This document shows, piece after piece, positions 7,738-15,082 of a stretch of DNA of 64,000 bases. The position numbers and the translations under genes were made by a program. The notes beneath the pieces were generated by a model. The model was given only the letters and a program-made list of their open reading frames with translations, made no database searches and had not been told where the DNA came from. How positions within the stretch are numbered: the first letter of the stretch is position 1; the number at the start of each line of letters is the position of its first letter. Origin of the DNA: Nocardioides jiangxiensis (lineage in GTDB: Bacteria; Actinomycetota; Actinomycetes; Propionibacteriales; Nocardioidaceae); NCBI RefSeq assembly GCF_030580915.1, contig NZ_JAUQTA010000001.1:1302001-1366000 (forward strand). The letters run 5' to 3'.

Positions 7738-9215
7738 GGCTGCACCCCTGCGTCGACGAGGTCGATGAGCGGCTGGAAGCCGACCGCCTCGTCGAGTGCG
7801 TCGGCGAGCCGGTCGAGCATGTCCTCGCGGCGGTCGGCGTAACCGGGCGCATCGGGCTGCGCGGTCCACGGCGCCCCGGTCCGGGAGGCGACCTCGGCCA
7901 GGAACGCGCGCCGGAAGCCGTCGGACTCGAACGCTCCGTGCCACGTCGTGCCCCAGACCGCGCCCATCGTGAAGCCGTCGAGGAACATCGAGGCGTCCCA
8001 TGCCCGCAGCGCGTCGCCGTCGAGCGTCGTCACCCCGTGGTGGATCTCGTACGCCGCGACGCGCTCGCCCCGCCACTCACCGGTGGGACGCCCCAGGATC
8101 TTCTCGACCCCGAAGTCGACGCGGGTCGGCAGCAGGCCGAGGCCGTCGACCGTGCCGCCCGACTCGATGCCGTGCGGGTCGTGGATCGTGCCGGCGAGCA
8201 TCTGGTTGCCGCCGCAGATGCCGAGGACGGGCTTGCCCTCCGCGACCCGACGGGCGATCACCGTGTCGAGGCCCCGCTCACGCAGCCAGGCCAGGTCGCT
8301 CATGGTGGCGCGGCTGCCCGGGAGGACGACGAGGTCCGCATCGGCGAGCTCGGCGGCAGAGGTCGTGAACGCGACCGCGACACCCGGCTCGGCCGCGAGC
8401 GCGTCGAGGTCGGTGGCGTTGGAGATGCGCGGGAACCGCACCGCGGCGACCCGCAGCGTCGGGTCCACCCGGTGCTGCCAGCCGGCGATCGCCAGGGCGT
8501 CCTCGGAGTCGAGCCAGAGGTCCGTCAGCCAGGGGACGACACCGAGCACGGGACGGTCCGTGCGCTGCTCGAGTGTGCGCAGGCCGGGACGCAGCAGCTC
8601 GACGTCGCCGCGGAACTTGTTGACGATCCAGCCCTTGAGGTGGCGCTGGTCGTCGGGCTCGAGCATGCCCAGGGTGCCGTACATCGCGGCGAGGACACCG
8701 CCGCGGTCGATGTCGCCGACCACCACGACCGGAAGCCCCATCTCGCGGGCCAGGCCCATGTTCACGTAGTCACCGGAGCGCAGGTTGACCTCCGCCGGGG
8801 AGCCGGCGCCCTCAGCCAGGACCACGTCGTACCGGCTGGCGAGGTCGCGGTAGGCCTCGAAAGCCGCCTTGGCGAGGTGGGCCCGGCCGGTGGCGAACTC
8901 TCCCGCCTCGAGGGTGCCGGCCGGCTTGCCGAGGAGGACGATGTGGCTGCGCCGGTCCGAGCCGGGCTTGAGGAGCACCGGGTTCATCGCGGTCTCCGGC
9001 TCGGCGCCTGCCGCGACGGCCTGGAGCCACTGCGCGCGACCGATCTCGGAGCCGTCGGAGCAGACCATCGAGTTGTTGCTCATGTTCTGGCTCTTGAACG
9101 GCGCGACCTTGACACCGTTGCGCGCGAAGAGCCGGCACGCCGCCGCCGTCACCAGGCTCTTGCCCGCGTCGGAGGTGGTGCCGGCGAACAGGAGCCCGCG
9201 CGTCGATGCGTTCAC
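7734..9215 (-). CDS. cobQ: Cobyric acid synthase CobQ
   Basis: CobQ amidates four carboxylates of adenosyl-cobyrinic diamide using glutamine and ATP. The 493-residue protein has the N-terminal LLFAGTTSDAGKSLVTAAACR nucleotide-binding segment, MNPVLLKPGSDRRSHIV, DIDRGGVLAAMYGTL, and a class I amidotransferase domain. Its GICGGNQML block holds the nucleophile cysteine near residue 334, with the GTTWHGAFESD histidine near 424. I choose GTG at 9215 because it forms a GTGA overlap with the cobD stop, like the other junctions here. An ATG at 9233 would add six residues (MDENDR) and remains possible. Confidence 0.93.
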   Translation of the reverse strand: MNASTRGLLFAGTTSDAGKSLVTAAACRLFARNGVKVAPFKSQNMSNNSMVCSDGSEIGRAQWLQAVAAGAEPETAMNPVLLKPGSDRRSHIVLLGKPAGTLEAGEFATGRAHLAKAAFEAYRDLASRYDVVLAEGAGSPAEVNLRSGDYVNMGLAREMGLPVVVVGDIDRGGVLAAMYGTLGMLEPDDQRHLKGWIVNKFRGDVELLRPGLRTLEQRTDRPVLGVVPWLTDLWLDSEDALAIAGWQHRVDPTLRVAAVRFPRISNATDLDALAAEPGVAVAFTTSAAELADADLVVLPGSRATMSDLAWLRERGLDTVIARRVAEGKPVLGICGGNQMLAGTIHDPHGIESGGTVDGLGLLPTRVDFGVEKILGRPTGEWRGERVAAYEIHHGVTTLDGDALRAWDASMFLDGFTMGAVWGTTWHGAFESDGFRRAFLAEVASRTGAPWTAQPDAPGYADRREDMLDRLADALDEAVGFQPLIDLVDAGVQP

Positions 9216-10276
9216 GCGGTCATTCTCGTCCATGACGACCGGGCGAGCGACCGGCGAGCCGGCCCGTCCGGGACGCGAGCGCGGGAGGGATCCCGGTCTC
9301 GGGTCGGCCCGCGTGTGCCGAGGGCGAGCGCGGTGCCCGCCGCGACGACCACGGCGGCTGCCGAGACACGGCGCGAGAGCCGGTTGGCGCGGGCGACGTC
9401 GGCGACCTCCACGGGTCGCCCGTCGCCGAGCACACCGCGCGACTCCGCCTCGCCGTCGTAGGTGTTCGTCCCTCCCAGCCGTACGCCGAGTGCTCCCGCG
9501 GTCGCCGCCTCCACCGGGCCGGCGTTCGGGGAGGGGTGAAGGTGCGCATCGCGACGCCAGACGACGAGTGCGTCCCGGCGCCCCGTGACCACGAAGACCA
9601 GCAGTGCCGCCATCCGGGCCGGCAGGAGGTTGAGCAGGTCGTCGAAGCGGGCGCTGGCCCAGCCGAAGTTGCGGTAGCGCGGGGAGCGGTAGCCGACCAT
9701 CGCGTCGAGCGTGTTGGCCGCGCGGTAGCCGAGCAGACCCGGCGCGCCGAGGAGGCTGCCCCACACGAGAGGCGCGACCACGGCGTCGGAGGTGTTCTCG
9801 GCCAGCGACTCGACGGTGGCACGGGCCAGGTCGGCGGGGCCGAGCTCCGAGGCGTCGCGGGCGCACAGGTGCGCGAGGCGCTGTCGCGCGCCCGGAAGGT
9901 CGCCCGACTCGAGCCGCCGGGCCATCACGTCACCCTCGCGTACGAGGGATGTGCCTCCCAGTGCCGTGAACGTCGCCGCGGTGACGGTCGCGAACTCCGT
10001 CACGGTCCGGGCGACATCGCGGCTCGACACCGTCGCCGCGCTGGACCGGACGGCCCGCTGGACGAGAACAGTGCCGAGCACCGTGCCGCCGACGAGGACG
10101 CCCGTGTAGCCGACACCGGCGAGGCGCGTGTCGGCGTACAGGCGGCGCTCGAGCCGACCTGCGCCGGCACCGAAGAGCGCGACAGGGTGGTGGCGCTGTG
10201 GGTCGCCGAGCCGCACGTCGAGTGCATAGCCGACCAGCAGTCCCGCGGCGCGTGCCGCGCCCGTCCTCCCCTTCAC
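9212..10276 (-). CDS. cobD: Adenosylcobinamide-phosphate synthase CobD/CbiB
   Basis: This 354-residue integral membrane protein joins the aminopropanol linker to adenosylcobyric acid. Recognisable blocks are LLVGYALDVRLGDPQRHHPVALFG at the N-terminus, SLAENTSDAVVAPLVWGSLLGAPG in the middle, and the conserved HPSPNAGPVEAATAGALGVRLGGTNTYDG. Several hydrophobic helices precede and follow these. It is the first gene of the operon running into cobQ, cobL and cobM. Its GTG start lies 8 bases after TAGGCT with no clear ribosome-binding site. The last ~35 residues are Arg/Ser/Pro-rich and probably a cytoplasmic tail. Confidence 0.93.
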   Translation of the reverse strand: MKGRTGAARAAGLLVGYALDVRLGDPQRHHPVALFGAGAGRLERRLYADTRLAGVGYTGVLVGGTVLGTVLVQRAVRSSAATVSSRDVARTVTEFATVTAATFTALGGTSLVREGDVMARRLESGDLPGARQRLAHLCARDASELGPADLARATVESLAENTSDAVVAPLVWGSLLGAPGLLGYRAANTLDAMVGYRSPRYRNFGWASARFDDLLNLLPARMAALLVFVVTGRRDALVVWRRDAHLHPSPNAGPVEAATAGALGVRLGGTNTYDGEAESRGVLGDGRPVEVADVARANRLSRRVSAAAVVVAAGTALALGTRGPTRDRDPSRARVPDGPARRSLARSSWTRMTA

Positions 10277-10284
10277 GGGGCGCG

Positions 10285-10290
10285 AGCCTA
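10285..10290 (-). promoter_or_regulatory. -10-like TAGGCT before cobD
   Basis: On the minus strand TAGGCT is followed by 8 bases and the cobD GTG. This is close to the TAnnnT-N7-start arrangement seen at several other genes here, and no Shine-Dalgarno sequence lies between. It is probably the operon promoter with an almost leaderless transcript. Confidence 0.5.
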
Positions 10291-10318
10291 GCCGTGATCA
10301 CCGGCCCCGGCCCCACGC

Positions 10319-11548
10319 TCACCCGTGGACCAGGTGCCTGACGACCGTCACGGCGTCGGCCACGGTCAGCAGGAGCGGCACGATCGCGAGCAGGGCCACC
10401 GTCTCGATCCGGTCGATCGCCAGCACCAGACGCGGGTCCTGGTCGCCCTCGCCCGCCATGTCGCCGCCGGCGACGACCGCCAGCCCGAGGCCGAGCACGA
10501 CAGCGATCACCCCCAGGCCACCCGCCGCCTGCGGACGGGTGACCACGACGACACCGGCGGCGAGCAGCATCATGGCTGCTCCCACGGCGAGACCGGTGAC
10601 GACCTCCACGGCGCCGTGGTGCCGGGACCCCAGGCACACGACATGGAGCGCTACCGCGCCGACGAGACCGGCGCCTGCTACGCCGTGCGCGGCCGTGGGC
10701 ACGGTCAGCACCAGCATCACCACCGCGACAGCCGCCATGAGCGCACGCATGAGCTCGCGTGCCACTGCTGTGTCACCACGTGCGGAGGCGAGGGCGGCTC
10801 GGGGAAGCCCCACGGACGCGAGCCCGACGCCCACCAGACCGAGCGCAGCGAGCAGTCCCGGATCGACCTGAGACCAGGTGGCCAGCGCCGTGAGGCCGGC
10901 GAGGACGACAGCCGCGACAGCCGCGGGCACGAGAAGGAGTCCCACGCCCCGCACGACCCGGGCGAGCAGGACGGCGGCAGCAGCCGCAGACCCGCAGGCC
11001 GCAACGGAACCGGCGTACTGGCCGCCGGCCACCGCGGCGAAGCCGACCGCGGCCCATCCGAGGGCCGCTGCCATCAGCCGGTCGTGGCGCCGGCGCACGG
11101 CGACCACGGCTGCGCCGCCGAGGCCCACGGCGGCAGCCGCCGCGACACTCCCCGACCAGCCCGGGCCGGTGGCGAGAGCCCAACCAGCCAGCGCCAGGAA
11201 GAGCCCGCAGCCGAGCCGTGCGACCGGAGCGACCAGGCGGGGGTGCCAGCCCAGGACGCCGGACCGCACGACGGCAGCGACCGCCTCGGCCGGGTCCTCG
11301 GAGGGAACATCCACCGGCGCCGGCCCCACGAGGGCCAGCACGGCGCCGTCGGCGATGCCCTGGTCGCGGAGCCCCACGTCCGGACGGACCTCGTGGCCGG
11401 TCACGGTCACGAGCCGCGCCGCACCCGGGGCGCCGAGCAGCCGGACCAGCTCGGGCAGCATCTCGGCGACCGCGACCCGGTCCGGCACCGCGAGGTCCGT
11501 CGCGTCGCCCGACTCCGGCACCACCGAGATCCGGCACAGGCCAGCCAC
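10319..11548 (-). CDS. eccD: Type VII secretion integral membrane protein EccD
   Basis: The 409-residue protein has an N-terminal cytoplasmic domain of about 95 residues that looks like the ubiquitin-like (YukD) fold of EccD (CRISVVPESGDATDLAVPDRVAVAEMLPELV... VGLRDQGIADGAVLALVGP). About eleven predicted membrane helices follow, from LVAPVARLGCGLFLALAGWAL to the C-terminus. EccD forms the membrane pore of the ESX complex. It follows two WXG100 genes on the same strand (3-base gap), and a divergent eccC lies beyond them. No EccB, EccE, MycP or EccA gene is visible nearby. A fully different polytopic protein is unlikely given the context. Confidence 0.82.
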   Translation of the reverse strand: MAGLCRISVVPESGDATDLAVPDRVAVAEMLPELVRLLGAPGAARLVTVTGHEVRPDVGLRDQGIADGAVLALVGPAPVDVPSEDPAEAVAAVVRSGVLGWHPRLVAPVARLGCGLFLALAGWALATGPGWSGSVAAAAAVGLGGAAVVAVRRRHDRLMAAALGWAAVGFAAVAGGQYAGSVAACGSAAAAAVLLARVVRGVGLLLVPAAVAAVVLAGLTALATWSQVDPGLLAALGLVGVGLASVGLPRAALASARGDTAVARELMRALMAAVAVVMLVLTVPTAAHGVAGAGLVGAVALHVVCLGSRHHGAVEVVTGLAVGAAMMLLAAGVVVVTRPQAAGGLGVIAVVLGLGLAVVAGGDMAGEGDQDPRLVLAIDRIETVALLAIVPLLLTVADAVTVVRHLVHG

Positions 11549-11551
11549 CGC

Positions 11552-11845
11552 TCAGCCGCCGAACCTGCGGGCGTTCGCGGCCTCGGCGTGCCGGTACTCG
11601 TCGTTGGCTGCCGCGACAGCGACACCCATCGCGTGCAGGACCTCCTGCATGTCTCGCATGGCGGTGTCCCACCGCAGGCGCGCGCGCTCGAAGGCCTCGG
11701 AGGCCGCGCCCGTCCACTCCGGCGAGCGCGACCTGAGCCGTCGGGTGAGGTCGTCGAGCGTGCCCTCGATCCGGGAGGCGCCTGACCGCAGGCCGGTCGC
11801 CGCGTCGTCGAGTGCTGCGTGGCCCACTCTCAGCATGCCGCTCAT
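11552..11845 (-). CDS. WXG100-family type VII secretion substrate
   Basis: This is a 97-residue helical-hairpin protein of the ESAT-6/CFP-10 superfamily. The turn motif W-x-G is W44-T-G46 (SPEWTGAASEAF), flanked by two Ala/Arg-rich amphipathic helices. A YxxxE secretion signal is present at Tyr84-Glu88 (EYRHAEA). A GAGGTGG ribosome-binding site lies 5 bases before the ATG. It is preceded by a second WXG100 gene (stop-to-start gap 10 bases) and followed by eccD, so the pair is probably a co-secreted heterodimer exported by the local machinery. The family assignment is solid; the substrate role is inferred from family and context. Confidence 0.85.
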   Translation of the reverse strand: MSGMLRVGHAALDDAATGLRSGASRIEGTLDDLTRRLRSRSPEWTGAASEAFERARLRWDTAMRDMQEVLHAMGVAVAAANDEYRHAEAANARRFGG

Positions 11846-11855
11846 CGGGCCCACC

Positions 11856-12176
11856 TCAGCCCCGGGCCGCGAAGCGGCCCAGCGCGGCTGCCACCTGCGA
11901 CTCGGCCTCGTCGTAGGTCGACTCCGTGGCGCGCAGCTGTGCCTCGAAGTCGTCGAGGCTGTGCACGATCCGGTCGGCGGTGGACTGCCAGGCCGCGATC
12001 GCGTTGACGAACGCCGCGTGTCCCCTGCCCTCCCACTGGCCCGACAGGTGATCGAGCTGGCTGCGCAGCGCCGCCAGATCACCGTCCAGCCGCGCCCTCG
12101 TCTCCCCCACGTCCGCTGCTGCGGCGAGGACCACCCCGTCCGCCTTGCCGATCCCGGCCCCGGCACCTGTCGTCAT
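11856..12176 (-). CDS. WXG100-family type VII secretion substrate (partner)
   Basis: The second small ESX-type protein has 106 residues. The W-x-G turn is W48-E-G50 (LSGQWEGRGHAAF) between two helices, with YxxxE at Tyr88-Glu92 (STYDEAESQ). Canonical partners usually carry the YxxxD/E signal on only one member, so its presence on both proteins is worth noting. The N-terminus is Gly/Ala-rich (MTTGAGAGIGKADG). The ATG has a strong AAGGAGAG ribosome-binding site about 5 bases upstream. It is the first gene of the esx-esx-eccD unit, divergent from eccC. Confidence 0.85.
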   Translation of the reverse strand: MTTGAGAGIGKADGVVLAAAADVGETRARLDGDLAALRSQLDHLSGQWEGRGHAAFVNAIAAWQSTADRIVHSLDDFEAQLRATESTYDEAESQVAAALGRFAARG

Positions 12177-12327
12177 CGCTTCTCTCCTTCGTCCGGCCAC
12201 CACACGTGGCGTCATGGATGGATGCCCGCAGCGGCGCACCTCGATCCCGGCCCGCCCACAGGCCGGTCCCGGGCGCTCCTCCTCCACAGGCCCATCGGAC
12301 GACCGGGCACGAGCCCGTCGGCCGACC

Positions 12328-12333
12328 TAGCGT
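12328..12333 (+). promoter_or_regulatory. -10-like TAGCGT before eccC
   Basis: TAGCGT is followed by exactly 7 bases and the eccC ATG, with no ribosome-binding site between. It is a likely leaderless promoter. The remaining ~150 bases to the divergent esx gene show no other clear element. Confidence 0.5.
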
Positions 12334-12340
12334 CGTCGCC

Positions 12341-15082
12341 ATGACCATCACCGGGACGCGAACCACGCTGCGCCTGCCGGCAGCGCCGCCGCAACGGCCC
12401 CCCGAGGGCGGCGGCCTCCTCATGCTCCTGCCCGCCCTGGGCGGTCTCGGGTCCGTCGCGCTGGTGGCCGGCAACGGGCTGGGCAGTGGCGGTCCGATGC
12501 GGTTGCGGAGCCTGCTCGCAGCCGGCCTCTTCCTGCTCGTCACGGTCGCGTTCGTGGTCCTCCAGGTCGAGAGGCAGGTCCGCCGACGCCGCGCCCACGC
12601 GGGGCAGAGCCGGGACGACCACCGACACCACCTGGCCCGCGCGCGCCAGTCCGTGGTCCGCGCGGCCGACCTGCAGCGGGCCGAGGCACTGGACCGTCAC
12701 CCCGCACCGGCCACGGTCGTGGCCCACAGCCCCGACCCGGGCGAGCATCTGACGGTCCGCATCGGGGTGGGGACCGGCAGGCTCGGCCTCGACCTGGAGC
12801 TGCCCGAGCCGATCCCCGGCCAGCCATCCGACCTCGCCGCCCAGCTGGCCCTCGAGCGCTTCGTCGAGCACCACCGTCACGTGCGCGACCTGCCCGTCGC
12901 CGTCGACCTGGCAGAGACCGGCGACCTCGTCATCGACGGACCGGGCGAGGCTGCACGCGCGGTCGCGCGCGCGTGGGTGTGCTCCGCGGCGCGCATCGAC
13001 CCGGCGCGGCTGCGCATCGCCGTGCTCGCCGACGACGCGGAGGCGTTCGCCGCGTGGGAGTGGCTGAAGTGGCTTCCTCACCACGGGTCGCCCACCGACC
13101 GCGACGACGTCGGCCCGGCCCGGCTCCGGGCAACGTCGCTTCAGGATCTGCTCCCGGCAGCCGGCACGCACCACCTGCTCGTGATCGACGAGCGGCGACC
13201 GGCCCCCACCAGCCCGACCTCCGGCCCGGCCACCACGATCCGGCCCGCCGGTGGCCCCGTCGCCGGAGCCACGACCGTGTCGACAGGGCCCGCTGCACGC
13301 GTGCGACGCGGCGGAGCCGACGTGACGCCGGCCGACTTCCGGCCCGACACCTGCGACCTCGCCACAGCCACTGCCTCCGCGCGACGACGCGCGGCGCTGG
13401 TCCCGCCCTCCGGTCCCGGTGACCTGGCCGCACTCCTGCGCGGGTCGCCCCGCATGCACCTCCGCGTGCCGATCGGCACCGGCATCGAGGGCGCGCCGGT
13501 CCATCTGGACCTGCGCGAGACGGCAGAGGGCGGCCACGGCCCGCACGGTCTGGTCATCGGCGCCACGGGCAGCGGCAAGTCCGAGCTGCTGCGCACCCTC
13601 GTCACCGGGCTCGCGATGACCCACTCCCCCGAGGAGCTCAACCTCGTGCTGGTCGACTTCAAGGGCGGAGCGACCTTCAGCTCCCTCGGCGCGCTGCCTC
13701 ACACGGCCGCCCTGATCACCAACCTCGAGGACGACCTCACCCTGGTCGACCGCATGCACGACGCCGTGGCCGGCGAGCTCGTCCGACGCCAGGAGGTGCT
13801 GCGCGACGCGGGCGACGTCGCACGTGTCACCGATCTTCCTCGCGGTGGACAAGCGGTCCCGTCACTGCTCGTCGTCGTCGACGAGTTCACGGAGCTGCTG
13901 GTCACCCGGCCCGACCTCGCCGAGCTGTTCGCCAGCATCGGGCGGGTCGGCCGTTCCCTCGGGGTCCACCTGCTGCTCGCCTCCCAGCGCCTCGACGAGG
14001 GGCGCCTGCGCGGGCTGGAGTCGCACCTCGGTTTCCGGATCGCGCTCCGGACGCACACGGCGGCCGAGTCGCGGGCGGTGATCGGCTCGGCCGACGCCCA
14101 CGAGCTGCCGCCCCGTCCCGGAGCAGGGCTCCTCGCGACCGGCCCCGGTGCGGTGACGCGGTTCCAGACCCTGCTCGTCTCCGCCCCTGAGCCGCGCCGC
14201 ACAGTCGGTCGGACCGTCCTGCCCTTCACCTCCGCCCCGGTCAGGGACCCGAGCAGCAACGAGCACGTCGAGCCGGCCCTCCTGGAGCGCGTGGTCGCGG
14301 AGGCCCGGCACCGCGCCCACGACGGCCGGGCCGCCCGCCGCATCTGGTTGCCGCCCCTGCGCGAGGCGCCCGAGCTCCCCCGGCTCCTCGCGAGCGTCCC
14401 GGACCCCGGGGTACGACGGCTGCCGGTCGGCCTCGTCGACCTCCCACGCGCCCAGCGCCACGCACCGCTGCTGCTCGACCTCGCGGGGGCGGGCGGTCAC
14501 GTCGCGATCGTGGGCGCGCCCCGGTCGGGCCGGACGACGCTGCTCCGCACGATCGGCGAGGCGCTGGCCGCCAGCGCACCGACGCGTACCCGCCTGGCGT
14601 TGGTCGACCTCGGCGGAGGCCTCACGCGACTGGCCCGGCTTCCGCAGGTGTCGTCGTGCGTCGGCCGCGGTGAGCCGGAGGAGCTGCGCCGCCTGGCAGA
14701 CGACCTCATGGCCGAGGCCGCCCGGCGTCGCAGGGATCGTGCGAACGATCCCGACCTGTTCGTCCTCGTGGACGGGTGGGCGGCGCTGCGGGAGGGCTGG
14801 CCCGACGTGGAGGCCGCGCTCGCCGGCCTCGCCCAGGAGTCGCTGTCGTTCGGCATCCACCTGGTTCTCACCGCGACCCGGTGGGCAGACCTCCGGCTGC
14901 CTCTGCGCGACGTGATCGGCACCCGGCTCGAACTGCGCCTCGGCGACCCGGTGGACTCCGGACACGGCAGGGCTCGTGCCGCCGCGGTCCCGACGATGCC
15001 GGGCCACGGACTCACCCCGGACGGCCACCCGTTCCTGGCGGCCGTCCCGGGCGAGGCGGTCAGCGACGGAAGACGCCCTTGA
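12341..15082 (+). CDS. eccC: Type VII secretion ATPase EccC (FtsK/SpoIIIE family), short two-ATPase form
   Basis: The 913-residue motor protein powers ESX secretion. It begins with the proline-rich start typical of EccC (RLPAAPPQRPPEGGG), then two hydrophobic segments within residues ~25-75. A stalk region follows, then an FtsK ATPase domain with Walker A GATGSGKSE near residue 406 and Walker B LLVVVDEF. A second module near residue 724 has GAPRSGRTT, where the Walker lysine is replaced by arginine, and a VDGW in place of DE. Most mycobacterial EccC proteins carry three ATPase domains and ~1300 residues, so this one is short. The 3' end overlaps the convergent HerA-like gene by 23 bases. The ATG at 12341 is chosen for the proline-rich start and the adjacent -10-like element. 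Confidence 0.85.
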   Translation: MTITGTRTTLRLPAAPPQRPPEGGGLLMLLPALGGLGSVALVAGNGLGSGGPMRLRSLLAAGLFLLVTVAFVVLQVERQVRRRRAHAGQSRDDHRHHLARARQSVVRAADLQRAEALDRHPAPATVVAHSPDPGEHLTVRIGVGTGRLGLDLELPEPIPGQPSDLAAQLALERFVEHHRHVRDLPVAVDLAETGDLVIDGPGEAARAVARAWVCSAARIDPARLRIAVLADDAEAFAAWEWLKWLPHHGSPTDRDDVGPARLRATSLQDLLPAAGTHHLLVIDERRPAPTSPTSGPATTIRPAGGPVAGATTVSTGPAARVRRGGADVTPADFRPDTCDLATATASARRRAALVPPSGPGDLAALLRGSPRMHLRVPIGTGIEGAPVHLDLRETAEGGHGPHGLVIGATGSGKSELLRTLVTGLAMTHSPEELNLVLVDFKGGATFSSLGALPHTAALITNLEDDLTLVDRMHDAVAGELVRRQEVLRDAGDVARVTDLPRGGQAVPSLLVVVDEFTELLVTRPDLAELFASIGRVGRSLGVHLLLASQRLDEGRLRGLESHLGFRIALRTHTAAESRAVIGSADAHELPPRPGAGLLATGPGAVTRFQTLLVSAPEPRRTVGRTVLPFTSAPVRDPSSNEHVEPALLERVVAEARHRAHDGRAARRIWLPPLREAPELPRLLASVPDPGVRRLPVGLVDLPRAQRHAPLLLDLAGAGGHVAIVGAPRSGRTTLLRTIGEALAASAPTRTRLALVDLGGGLTRLARLPQVSSCVGRGEPEELRRLADDLMAEAARRRRDRANDPDLFVLVDGWAALREGWPDVEAALAGLAQESLSFGIHLVLTATRWADLRLPLRDVIGTRLELRLGDPVDSGHGRARAAAVPTMPGHGLTPDGHPFLAAVPGEAVSDGRRP

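Noticed and set aside
1..10320. Cobalamin riboswitch in the cob cluster
   Set aside because: I looked in every gap, especially 5280-5430 and 10277-10318, and saw no conserved B12-box-like core. The gaps are also too short or wholly GC-rich.
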